Shown: positions 7,480 to 15,511 of the stretch, piece after piece | Layout of the letters: every line of letters starts with the position of its first letter | Numbering within the stretch: the stretch's first letter is position 1 | Source of the DNA: Fuerstiella sp041398845 | GTDB lineage: Bacteria; Planctomycetota; Planctomycetia; Planctomycetales; Planctomycetaceae | Assembly: GCA_041398845.1 (NCBI GenBank) | Contig: JAWKTZ010000010.1 | Span: 376,873-440,872, forward strand | Direction: 5' to 3' | Length of the DNA stretch: 64,000 nt | Notes under the pieces: model-generated | The model's database searches: none | Told to the model about the DNA's origin: nothing | Seen by the model: the letters and a program-made list of their open reading frames with translations, nothing else | Translations under genes and position numbers: made by a program

Positions 7480-10332
7480 ATGTTTGTCTCGCGCACAGCC
7501 ATCCTGTTCGTTCTCGTCTGCTGCCTGGTTTTATTCCCGGTTGGCCGCGCTGACGAACCTGCAGTGCTGTTCGAAAAGAACATTCAACCGCTGCTCGCCA
7601 ACAAATGTGGCAAGTGTCACAGCGCAACGGTTCGGAAGGGCGATCTTGACCTGTCGACCATGACCGGACTGCGGCGAGGCGGCGAATCCGGCGAATCGGC
7701 CATTGCTGACAATCTGGACGACAGTCTGCTGTGGGCAATGATTGAGGGCGGTGACATGCCGCCCGAAGGTCAGCCACCGCTGACAGACGACGAACGAACG
7801 TTGATTCGCCAGTGGATCACCGCCGGATCGCCGTCAGAAACTCCGCACGAACCCGTGCAGAAACCGCTGACTCAGCATGACGTTCTGCCCATCGTGCTGC
7901 TGCGCTGTACGGCCTGTCATGGAGCCACCCTGAAACAAGCGGGCGTCGACCTGCGGACTGTGGCCGGCATGCAACGCGGCGGGAAAAACGGTCCGGCACT
8001 GGTTTCGGGAGATCCCGATGGCAGCCTGATGATTCAACGCATCGAAAGCGAAGCCTGTCCACCGCGCGATCAACTGCTGAAGTTTTTTGTGCGCCGCCCG
8101 CCCAGCTCGGAAGTGGATCTTCTTCGAAAGTGGATTGCTGCCGGAGCTCCGGAATGCAACGTGACACCGGATGTGGCCACCACCGATCCTGATCCTCTGG
8201 TCACGGATCAGGATCGGCAGCACTGGGCCTTTCAACCGCCACAGGTTTCTGGCGACCAAACGTCAATTGACGACTTCATTCACGAAAAGCTGGCCGCAAA
8301 TGGACTCACGTTTTCCCCGGAAGCCGACCGCGATACGTTGATTCGGCGAGCTTACCTGAACCTGGTGGGACTGCCTCCCAGTGTCAAAGAATGGAAATCC
8401 TGGCGCACTCATCCTCAGGATGACTGGTACGCTGAAATGATCGATCATCTGCTGGCATCACCTCATTATGGAGAACGTTGGGGCCGCTACTGGCTGGATC
8501 TGGCGGGCTATGCAGATTCCGAAGGTGGTGTCTCGGCCGACCCGTTGCGCGAAGTGGCGTGGAAGTATCGCGACTATGTGATCAACGCCTTCAACAGCGA
8601 CAAGCCGTATGATCGCTTTCTGATCGAGCAGATCGCGGGTGATGAATTGTTGGATGCGGAATCGGCCGAGCTGGTGACAGAAGAGATGGTTGAAAATCTG
8701 ACCGCCACGGGATTTTTGCGTATGGGGATCGATCAAACGGGTTCTCGCACCATGAACTTTGTGCCCGAACGACTGGGCGTGATCAATGATGCGATCACCG
8801 TGCTGGGTTCCGGACTGATGGGGCTGACTCTGGAATGTGCCCGGTGTCATTCGCACAAATACGATCCGATTCCTCACCGTGACTATTATCGCTTCAAGGC
8901 CATTTTTCAGGGAGCCTTTGACGAACATGACTGGCTGAGCTTCCAGAAGCGCGAACTGAAAATCGCCACACCCGAACATCGTCGCCGAGTGGCTGCGGTC
9001 AACCCGCCGCTGGCGGCTGAGCTGAAGAAGAAACAGGCGAAGCTGAAGCAGGCCGAAGTCAATGTGATTCTGACCATGCTGCAGCAACACTATCCCGAGC
9101 AGTCGGAAGCGGATCGCCAGGAAACCCTGCGAGCTCTGCGCATCGCGGACAACAACCGAACTCTGCCGCAGCGCATTCTGGTGGAAATGCTGCAGACCGC
9201 GCAGGTGCTACCCGACGAACAACAACCCCCGCAGGTGCTCGAAGCGCGTCAGGTCGTCGACAGTCTGCAGAATGAAATCGAAAGCATCCAGCGCCGGATG
9301 GAGCCGGATGTGGCCATTCGAGCTGTCTGGGATCGCGGTCGTCCATCGCCCACCTATGTCCTGCGACGCGGCGAACATGATAAACCTGGTCCTCTGGTTG
9401 GTCCCGGCGTTCCGTCAGTCTTGACCGATGGCCGTACTCCGTTTACTCCGCAGCCGCCCTTTCCCAAAGGAACTCCGAAGACGGGCCGACGTCTCGAATT
9501 CGCTCGCTGGCTCACTCAGCCGCACCATCCGACCACCGCCCGAGTCTTCATGAATCGGCTGTGGTACCACCACTTCGGGACAGGCCTTGTAAAATCATTG
9601 GAGAACTTCGGTGTGAAAGGTGATCCTCCGTCGCATCCGGAACTTCTGGACTGGCTGGCCGTCACGTTTGTTCAGAAGGGATGGAGTATCAAGCAGATGC
9701 ACCGGATGGTGATGAATTCACGCACATGGCGACAGTCGAGTCATATGACCGAAGAACAGAACGCACTGGATCCGCAGAACCGCCTGCTGTCACACATGCC
9801 CCTGCGCAGGATGGACGCAGAAGCGTTGCGGGATTCGCTGTTATTTGTCTCCGGACGACTGGACGCAACATCCGGAGGCCGCCCGGATCCGATTTCGGTC
9901 GATCGCGATGGTCTGGTCAGCGTCAAGCCGACACCGGATGGTCGCTGGCGACGCAGCATCTACCTGCAATATCGCCGCACCGAAATACCTTCGATGATGG
10001 ATGCCTTCGACTATCCGGAAATGGGGCCTAACTGCTTCACTCGCACCACATCAACCGTGTCACCCCAGGCTCTGATGCTGATGCACAACGCCCACGTGTA
10101 CCAACTGGCCCACAGTTGCGCCCAACGATTGCTGCCCGTGGTTCAGGATTCTGATCCTGTCACGGCTGCGTACCAAATGATACTGAATCGCCTGCCGAAT
10201 GATCTCGAACAGGACGTCGGCCAGGCGGCGTTGGAGGAATTTAATCGAGCGTGGAGCGGAGATCAGGCGAAAGCGCTGGCCAGCTACTGCCACACATTGC
10301 TGAATTCGGCCGCATTCGTTTATGTTGATTGA
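7480..10332 (+). CDS. PSCyt1-PSCyt1-DUF1549-DUF1553 planctomycete cytochrome protein
   Basis: A secreted protein of about 950 residues. After a Sec signal (MFVSRTAILFVLVCCLVL) come two c-type cytochrome domains (CGKCH near residue 40 and CTACH near residue 140), then DUF1549/PSCyt2 (RRAYLNLVGLPPSVKEW, YGERWGRYWLDLAGYADS) with another heme-type CARCH motif in ECARCHSHKYDPIPH. A coiled-coil insert follows (ELKKKQAKLKQAEV region), and DUF1553/PSD1 closes the protein (FARWLTQPHHPTTARVFMNR, LRRMDAEALRDSLL). Members of this family are paired with DUF1501 and are often found near polysaccharide genes; a role in redox-linked degradation is proposed but unproven. The ATG at 7480 begins the signal peptide. 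The DUF1501 gene at 10373 follows after 40 bp. Confidence 0.9.
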   Translation: MFVSRTAILFVLVCCLVLFPVGRADEPAVLFEKNIQPLLANKCGKCHSATVRKGDLDLSTMTGLRRGGESGESAIADNLDDSLLWAMIEGGDMPPEGQPPLTDDERTLIRQWITAGSPSETPHEPVQKPLTQHDVLPIVLLRCTACHGATLKQAGVDLRTVAGMQRGGKNGPALVSGDPDGSLMIQRIESEACPPRDQLLKFFVRRPPSSEVDLLRKWIAAGAPECNVTPDVATTDPDPLVTDQDRQHWAFQPPQVSGDQTSIDDFIHEKLAANGLTFSPEADRDTLIRRAYLNLVGLPPSVKEWKSWRTHPQDDWYAEMIDHLLASPHYGERWGRYWLDLAGYADSEGGVSADPLREVAWKYRDYVINAFNSDKPYDRFLIEQIAGDELLDAESAELVTEEMVENLTATGFLRMGIDQTGSRTMNFVPERLGVINDAITVLGSGLMGLTLECARCHSHKYDPIPHRDYYRFKAIFQGAFDEHDWLSFQKRELKIATPEHRRRVAAVNPPLAAELKKKQAKLKQAEVNVILTMLQQHYPEQSEADRQETLRALRIADNNRTLPQRILVEMLQTAQVLPDEQQPPQVLEARQVVDSLQNEIESIQRRMEPDVAIRAVWDRGRPSPTYVLRRGEHDKPGPLVGPGVPSVLTDGRTPFTPQPPFPKGTPKTGRRLEFARWLTQPHHPTTARVFMNRLWYHHFGTGLVKSLENFGVKGDPPSHPELLDWLAVTFVQKGWSIKQMHRMVMNSRTWRQSSHMTEEQNALDPQNRLLSHMPLRRMDAEALRDSLLFVSGRLDATSGGRPDPISVDRDGLVSVKPTPDGRWRRSIYLQYRRTEIPSMMDAFDYPEMGPNCFTRTTSTVSPQALMLMHNAHVYQLAHSCAQRLLPVVQDSDPVTAAYQMILNRLPNDLEQDVGQAALEEFNRAWSGDQAKALASYCHTLLNSAAFVYVD

Positions 10333-10372
10333 GGGATAAACTGTACAAATGACGGTTTCAGGGAACACCCAC

Positions 10373-11812
10373 ATGCCGACGCGTCGAGACTTCTTTGCCC
10401 GTACATCCGACGGCCTGCTGGGAGCTGCGTTAGCTCAACTGTTGGGCGATGATTTCCCGGGCAGCCAGTCTGCGATCGCGGAGACCCACGAGCCGGCTGT
10501 CCCTGTGGATACTCGAGCCCGGCAGCCGCATCACGATCCGAAGGCCACGTCGGTCATACAGTTGTTCATGAACGGCGGTCCGTCGCAGATGGACCTGTTT
10601 GATCCCAAACCGGTGCTGAACCGCATGGATGGACAGCCGTTTCCGGGCAACGTCGAAGACATCGGCAACCAAAGTACGGCCGATATCGGTGTAATGATGG
10701 GGGGACGTTACAAGTTTGCTCAACACGGTCAAAGTGGCTTATGGATGGCCGACGTCCTGCCGCACACCGCGCAGATGGCAGACGAGCTGTGTCTGATCAA
10801 TTCGATGTGGACCGATCACCCCAACCACGACAATGCGTTGTACAAGATTCACAGCGGTCGGCTGTTCATGGGCTATCCAACTCTGGGTGCCTGGACCATC
10901 TACGGTCTTGGTTCCGAAAACCGAAACCTGCCGGCCTATGTTGTCCTGAACGATCCTCTGGGTCAGCCCAAAAACGGAACTCGCAACTGGACGGCCGGCT
11001 TTCTGCCACCCGTCTTTCAGGGAACACGGTTTCGGCCCACAGGTTCGCCGATTCTGAACCTGAAGCCGCAATACGAACAGCCGTCTCAGGTCACCGAAGC
11101 GGCTCGCGCGTTGCTGAATCGGCTGGACGATCTTCATCGGCAACAGCGCCCTCATTATCAGGACCTGGACGCGCGCATTGAATCCTACAGTCTGGCGGCT
11201 CGGATGCAGTTGTCCGCCACAGAAGCTCTGGATTTGTCCGCCGAAACCCGACAGATTCAGACGATGTACGGAGTCGGAGGTCAGTGGACGGATTCGTTTG
11301 CCAAACGCTGTCTGTTGGCGCGACGCCTGGTGGAACGCGGTGTGCGGTTTGTGCAGATCTTCATGGAAGAACAGCCCTGGGACAGCCACGCCGATCTGGC
11401 GGCCAATCATCGCGGAGCGTGTCAGCGGACAGACCAGCCGGTGGCTGCATTATTGCGAGACCTGAAGCAACGTGGCCTGCTGGATTCGACGCTGGTGGTC
11501 TGGGGCGGAGAATTCGGCCGCACGCCCACCACACAAAAATCAGCGGCCGGATTCAGTGGTCGAGACCACAATATGCAGGCGTTCACATCATGGATGGCGG
11601 GCGGCGGCATTCGCGGTGGGACAACTTACGGAACGACCGATGATTTCGGTCACAGCGTCGTCGAAAACCCCGTCAGCGTTCACGACTTTCATGCCACAAT
11701 TCTGCACCTGCTGGGGCTGCATCATCAGAAGTTGTTCTACATGCGCAGCGGGCTGGAAGAACGCCTCACGGGCATCGAGCCTCCGCGCGTTGTGGACGAG
11801 ATTGTGACTTGA
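10373..11812 (+). CDS. DUF1501 family protein (Tat leader), partner of the upstream cytochrome protein
   Basis: A protein of about 479 residues with a Tat leader starting MPTRRDFFARTSDGLLGAAL. Characteristic DUF1501 blocks are IQLFMNGGPSQMDLFDPKP, SGLWMADVLPHTAQMADELC, SYSLAARMQLSATEALDLS, CLLARRLVERGVRFVQIF, LLDSTLVVWGGEFGRTPTT and SGRDHNMQAFTSWMAGGGI. ATG 10373 is preferred to ATG 10349 because AGGGAA lies 8 nt upstream and the twin-arginine motif then has normal spacing. It very likely forms an operon with the 7480 gene. The strong foldback at 11829-11907 lies directly behind its stop codon. Confidence 0.92.
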   Translation: MPTRRDFFARTSDGLLGAALAQLLGDDFPGSQSAIAETHEPAVPVDTRARQPHHDPKATSVIQLFMNGGPSQMDLFDPKPVLNRMDGQPFPGNVEDIGNQSTADIGVMMGGRYKFAQHGQSGLWMADVLPHTAQMADELCLINSMWTDHPNHDNALYKIHSGRLFMGYPTLGAWTIYGLGSENRNLPAYVVLNDPLGQPKNGTRNWTAGFLPPVFQGTRFRPTGSPILNLKPQYEQPSQVTEAARALLNRLDDLHRQQRPHYQDLDARIESYSLAARMQLSATEALDLSAETRQIQTMYGVGGQWTDSFAKRCLLARRLVERGVRFVQIFMEEQPWDSHADLAANHRGACQRTDQPVAALLRDLKQRGLLDSTLVVWGGEFGRTPTTQKSAAGFSGRDHNMQAFTSWMAGGGIRGGTTYGTTDDFGHSVVENPVSVHDFHATILHLLGLHHQKLFYMRSGLEERLTGIEPPRVVDEIVT

Positions 11813-11828
11813 CGGTGCGGACGGTTTC

Positions 11829-11907
11829 CCACGGATGGTATACGTTACCACGGATGAAACCCATTGCGCAACTGCGATTCATCCGTGGTAACGTATACCA
11901 TCCGTGG
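11829..11907. repeat. Perfect 30-bp inverted repeat (hairpin) between two genes
   Basis: The arms are 11829-11858 and 11878-11907, perfectly complementary over 30 bp and separated by a 19-nt loop that itself contains TTGCGCAA. Each arm is built from two copies of CCACGGATG-like words around TATACGTTA. There is no T-run after the stem, so it is not a classic intrinsic terminator, although a stem this stable could still stop or protect the transcript behind the DUF1501 gene. The CCACGGATG word suggests a dispersed genomic repeat; this is an inference from resemblance. Confidence 0.9.
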
Positions 11908-11940
11908 TAAAACCTCTCCTTGTGCCCCGCCCCAATCCGT

Positions 11941-12804
11941 ATGCTCTCTCGCCGCACCGCTCTGAAAATCGCCCTCACCGCCGGAGCCACCGGTACCCTG
12001 TCGGCAACGGCTGTGGATCAGAATCCGAAGGCGATTCATGTCGACACCAACATCAGTCTGTTCCACTGGCCGTTTCGTCGGCTGCCGCTGGATGATACGT
12101 CAGCTTTGGTTGCCAGGTTGAAGTCGCTTGGCATTGGGCAGGCGTGGGCCGGAAGCTTTGACAGTCTGCTGCAACGCGACATGACGGCTGTCAACCAGCG
12201 ACTGGCTGACGAATGCCGGTTGCATGCCGAACTGCTTCCCATGGGCAGCGTGAATCTGATGCTGCCCGACTGGGAACACGATCTGCATCGCTGCGTGCAC
12301 AGTCACCGCATGCGCGGCATCCGGCTGTTTCCTGGTTATCACGGCTACACGCTGCACGATCCAGCATTCGAACGACTGCTTGACCTGGCCACTCTGGCAG
12401 GAGTATTTGTGCAGATTGTCGCCGCTCTGGAAGACACGCGTACACAGTCTCGGCAGTTGCCGATTCCGGATGTCGACCTGACGCCCCTTGTGAAACTTAT
12501 GCCGGCGCATCCGCAGGCCCGCGTTCAGATTCTGAATCATCGGCTGCGTGGTCCGCTGCTCAAGCAACTGGGCGATGCACCGGGAATCCATTTCGACACC
12601 GCTCGCGTTGAAGGGACCAACGGCGTTCCGGAACTGGTGAACAGCGTCCCGACCGGACGCGTTCTGTACGGCAGTCACGCACCGTTTCTGATTCCCGAAG
12701 CTGCCTTCATTCGAGTTCACGAATCCGGGCAACTGGCTGATGCCAGTCTGCGGTCCATTCTGAGCGACGCGGCGATTGCCATGGCCGGGTCAGAGACGCT
12801 TTGA
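11941..12804 (+). CDS. Tat-exported amidohydrolase-like (Amidohydro_2 fold) protein
   Basis: A protein of about 287 residues with a Tat-like leader (MLSRRTALKIALTAGATG) and a TIM-barrel amidohydrolase_2 outline: HVDTNISLFHWPFRRL at the first strand, RGIRLFPGYHGYTLHDPAFE at the middle, and RVLYGSHAPFLIPEAA near the end. The usual N-terminal HxH metal motif is not intact. The C-terminal GSD aspartate of the family reads GSH here. The enzyme may use another metal arrangement or have lost catalysis. ATG 11941 is chosen because it starts the Tat leader; the frame is open slightly further upstream. The following gene encodes a second amidohydrolase-like protein, 24 bp downstream. Confidence 0.75.
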   Translation: MLSRRTALKIALTAGATGTLSATAVDQNPKAIHVDTNISLFHWPFRRLPLDDTSALVARLKSLGIGQAWAGSFDSLLQRDMTAVNQRLADECRLHAELLPMGSVNLMLPDWEHDLHRCVHSHRMRGIRLFPGYHGYTLHDPAFERLLDLATLAGVFVQIVAALEDTRTQSRQLPIPDVDLTPLVKLMPAHPQARVQILNHRLRGPLLKQLGDAPGIHFDTARVEGTNGVPELVNSVPTGRVLYGSHAPFLIPEAAFIRVHESGQLADASLRSILSDAAIAMAGSETL

Positions 12805-12828
12805 GAATCGCACGGTGGAAACACATTG

Positions 12829-13683
12829 ATGAACGACACGCAACTGTCATTTGGCCTGCCATCCGCAGCTCGGCTGCAATCGTACCGAGTCTGGGATTCG
12901 TATTTTACGCCGTCCTTCGGGCATCCCGGAGCCGATGGCAGCAGTCGACTTTTGGACGATGTAGAACGTTCACTGCCCGCGATCCGCCTGGGGCATTTCG
13001 AAAAACTGTGTTACTTTGCTCATGTCGGAGTCGGTACGACTGCGGATTCCGCCTACGAAAAACTGGCGAAGACAAATCCTGAGGTGGTCTTGAAACCTTT
13101 GCAGCGCTGGCCCGAACTGCTGCTGGGGATGATTCAACTCAACGCTCGGAATGTGCGAGCTTCTCTGGATGCCATCAATCGCTGGATCGCAGACGGCCCG
13201 ATGCTTGGCGTGTATTTTCCCGGCGGCGGACCAGCAGCGCTCATGTGTACGGATCGCAACTTCGATCCGCTGGTCGAACGCATTCTCGAACTGAAGGCTG
13301 TCGTTATGCAACACACGTGGTTCAAAAGCGGAGGCAAGCAAAGCGAAGGAGAATCGACTCCGTCCGAACTGGCGGTGCTGGCCGCTCGTTTTCCCGAGCA
13401 GAAGTTTCTGTGTGCTCATGCCGGCGGCGAATGGGAACAGGGCATTCGCGCAGTGCGAAGTTCGCCCAATATTCTGATCGAAACCAGCGGCTTTGATGCC
13501 ACAGCCGGCTTCATAGAAATGGCCGTGCGAGAACTGGGAGCAGACAGAATTGTGTTTGGCAGTCACCTGCCATCGCGTTCGCTCGGCACAGAACTCAGCA
13601 AAGTCACCGCCGCCAACATTTCCGAAGCGGATCGCAAATGGATTCTGGGGGAGAACTATCGCGGTCTCCTGGGACGGCGTTAA
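12829..13683 (+). CDS. Amidohydrolase-like (Amidohydro_2 fold) protein, cytoplasmic
   Basis: A 284-residue protein without a signal peptide. It keeps the barrel outline of amidohydrolase_2 proteins: YRVWDSYFTPSFGHPG at strand one, GVYFPGGGPAALMCTDRNFD, a metal-type His in VVMQHTWFK, FPEQKFLCAHAGGEWEQGI, and RIVFGSHLPSRSLGTELSKV at the end. As in the preceding gene, the first-strand HxH is absent and GSD is replaced by GSH. ATG 12829 follows a TTG at 12826 and is preferred. It ends five bases before the convergent DUF1501 gene. It is probably co-transcribed with the 11941 gene, which suggests two proteins acting on related substrates in different compartments. Confidence 0.7.
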   Translation: MNDTQLSFGLPSAARLQSYRVWDSYFTPSFGHPGADGSSRLLDDVERSLPAIRLGHFEKLCYFAHVGVGTTADSAYEKLAKTNPEVVLKPLQRWPELLLGMIQLNARNVRASLDAINRWIADGPMLGVYFPGGGPAALMCTDRNFDPLVERILELKAVVMQHTWFKSGGKQSEGESTPSELAVLAARFPEQKFLCAHAGGEWEQGIRAVRSSPNILIETSGFDATAGFIEMAVRELGADRIVFGSHLPSRSLGTELSKVTAANISEADRKWILGENYRGLLGRR

Positions 13684-13687
13684 CCTA

Positions 13688-15031
13688 CTACGCAAACAAC
13701 GCGTCAACTACTTTGCCGCCGTCAGGGCCCGTCAGCCGATGATCGCGTCCCTGGTACCAGTAGGTCAGGTCGTTTGGCGGCAGGCCCAACGCGTGCAGGA
13801 TCGTCGCATGCAGGTCTCGGAAATGCACCTTGCCGTCAACGGCCCGTGATCCGGTGTCGTCTGTGCGACCGTGGACATAGCCCTGCTTCGTGCCACCGCC
13901 TGCCATCCAGAAGGTAAAACCGTTGGAGTTATGACCGGATTCATCTTTGCCGTCACCTGGATTCAGTCCCGGCCGTCCGAACTCACCGCCCCACACAACC
14001 AGAGTCTCGTCCAGCAGGCCCCGTTGATTCAGGTCCTGCAGCAGTGCGGCAATCGGAACATCAACAGTTTCGCAGTTGGCGGCCAGGTCGCGGCGATGAT
14101 TTTTGTGCTGATCCCAGCCGCCATGATTCACTTCGATAAACCGCACGCCCGCTTCGGCAAAACGTCGAGCCAACAGACATTGTCGTCCGAAGTCTGTCGG
14201 TCGACAGGTTCCGATCGACAGCTTTTTGCCCACGCGGTAGGCGTCGAGCGTGGCCTGAGTTTCGTCACTGATATCCAGCAGGTCCGGCGCTGAAGTCTGC
14301 ATGCGGAAGCCCAGTTCCATCGATTGAATCACGCTTTCCAGTTTGTCATCCCCTGGACGTTCGGCCAGATGCCGCCGATTCAAAGACTGCACAAAGTCCA
14401 GTTGCCGCCGTTTCACTGACTGCGGCAGATGAGGACTGGACACGTTGTTAATCGTCGCCCGGGAGACGTCTTCGCCGTTTACTCCGATTGGCGTTCCATT
14501 GTAGATCGATGGCAGAAAGGCGCTGGAATAGATCGAACTTTTCGACGTGTTCAGACTGATGAAACCAGGCAGGTTCTGGTTTTCCGTTCCCAATCCATAA
14601 TTGATCCACGATCCCAGACTTGGCCGCTGCCGCAGGCGTTCTCCCGTGTGGAGCTGCAGAAAGCTTTGAGCGTGAATGCCGGTGTCGGCGTACATACCGT
14701 TGATCACACACAAGCGATCGGCGTGTTTGGCCGTTTCGGGCATGAGTTCCGAAATCCACAGACCGCTGTCGCCGTGCCGGCGAAAACGAAACACAGAACC
14801 GAGATGCGGCTTCTTTCCCGTCTGAGGCTTATAGTCAAACGTATCCATCTGAGCCGGCCCGCCGCTCATGCACAGAAAGATCACTCGCCTGGCTCGCGCC
14901 GGCCGTGCGGGCGTTTGTGCTGCCAGTCTGTCGGAACCGGCAGCAGCCTGAACAGAACACAACCCCTGCAATGCCAGATAACCAAACCCGCAGGAAGCGG
15001 TCTGCAACATGTTTCGTCGTGACTGATTCAT
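13688..15031 (-). CDS. DUF1501 family protein (Tat leader)
   Basis: A 447-residue protein with Tat leader SRRNMLQTASCGFGYLAL. Family blocks are RRVIFLCMSGGPAQMDTFDY, SGLWISELMPETAKHADRLC, SMELGFRMQTSAPDLLDIS, CLLARRFAEAGVRFIEVN, LLDETLVVWGGEFGRPG and SGHNSNGFTFWMAGGGT. The role is as uncertain as for other DUF1501 proteins. Its expected operon partner, the DUF1553 protein at 15512-17836, lies upstream on the same strand. The two are separated by 480 bp filled almost completely by foldback repeats, an unusual gap for this pair. Confidence 0.92.
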   Translation of the reverse strand: MNQSRRNMLQTASCGFGYLALQGLCSVQAAAGSDRLAAQTPARPARARRVIFLCMSGGPAQMDTFDYKPQTGKKPHLGSVFRFRRHGDSGLWISELMPETAKHADRLCVINGMYADTGIHAQSFLQLHTGERLRQRPSLGSWINYGLGTENQNLPGFISLNTSKSSIYSSAFLPSIYNGTPIGVNGEDVSRATINNVSSPHLPQSVKRRQLDFVQSLNRRHLAERPGDDKLESVIQSMELGFRMQTSAPDLLDISDETQATLDAYRVGKKLSIGTCRPTDFGRQCLLARRFAEAGVRFIEVNHGGWDQHKNHRRDLAANCETVDVPIAALLQDLNQRGLLDETLVVWGGEFGRPGLNPGDGKDESGHNSNGFTFWMAGGGTKQGYVHGRTDDTGSRAVDGKVHFRDLHATILHALGLPPNDLTYWYQGRDHRLTGPDGGKVVDALFA

Positions 15032-15057
15032 CGGTGGTTGTTCATTTCATATGTATG

Positions 15058-15214
15058 GGGTGGCACATCCTGCCGTTCAGGCAAGTTGTGTGGCGCAGCC
15101 ATTGGAAACTGTGCTGCAACGTTCTTTTCACATGGTCCGTTTGTTTGTGATAAGTCAGCGTTATCACGCTTTCCCATCGCTTCGCGACACACCTTCTTTG
15201 AAGGTGTGCCACCC
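15058..15214. repeat. Foldback repeat, copy 1 (about 157 bp)
   Basis: The termini GGGTGGCAC (15058-15066) and GTGCCACCC (15206-15214) are inverted repeats. Inside are a hairpin TGCCGTTCAGGCA near the left end, a hairpin GTGATAAGTCAGCGTTATCAC in the middle and a hairpin ACACCTTCTTTGAAGGTGT at the right. GTGTGGCGCAGCC pairs imperfectly with the GCTTCGCGACACAC near the other end. The whole unit can therefore fold on itself. It is nearly identical to copy 2. Confidence 0.9.
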
Positions 15215-15219
15215 GCAAT

Positions 15220-15376
15220 GGGTAGCACATCTTGCCGTTCAGGCAAGTTGTGTGGCGCAGCCATTGGAAACTGTGCTGCAACGTTCTTCTCACATGGTCC
15301 GTTTGTTTGTGATAAGTCAGCGTTATCACGCTTTCCCATCGCTTCGCGACACACCTTCTTTGAAGATGTGCCACCC
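15220..15376. repeat. Foldback repeat, copy 2 (about 157 bp)
   Basis: A near-identical direct repeat of copy 1 with a period of 162 bp. Differences include a GGGTAGCAC left terminus instead of GGGTGGCAC and GAAGATGTG in place of GAAGGTGTG near the right end. Substitutions in the right stem are consistent with a different outer pairing (GCACATC with GATGTGC), so pairing is kept although the sequence changed. That supports selection on, or mobilisation as, a folded structure. Confidence 0.9.
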
Positions 15377-15380
15377 GCAA

Positions 15381-15508
15381 TGTGTGGCGCAGCCATCGGA
15401 AACCGTGCTGCAACGTTCTTCTCACATGGCCACGTCGTCTGTGAACAGTCAGCGTCATCACGTTTTCCCATCGCTTCGCGACACACCTTCTTTGAAGCTG
15501 TGCCACCT
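15381..15508. repeat. Foldback repeat, copy 3 (left end truncated)
   Basis: This copy lacks the first hairpin and begins at the internal TGTGTGGCGCAGCC word. It continues to the right-terminal TGTGCCACC. It is more diverged than copies 1 and 2 (for example GTGAACAGTCAGCGTCATCAC in the middle hairpin). It ends four bases before the stop codon of the DUF1553 gene on the minus strand. Confidence 0.85.
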
Positions 15509-15511
15509 GAC

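Noticed and set aside
15058..15508. Possible CRISPR-like direct repeats
   Set aside because: Units are about 157 bp with a 162-bp period, only 5-bp separations and no spacers; they are foldback elements.
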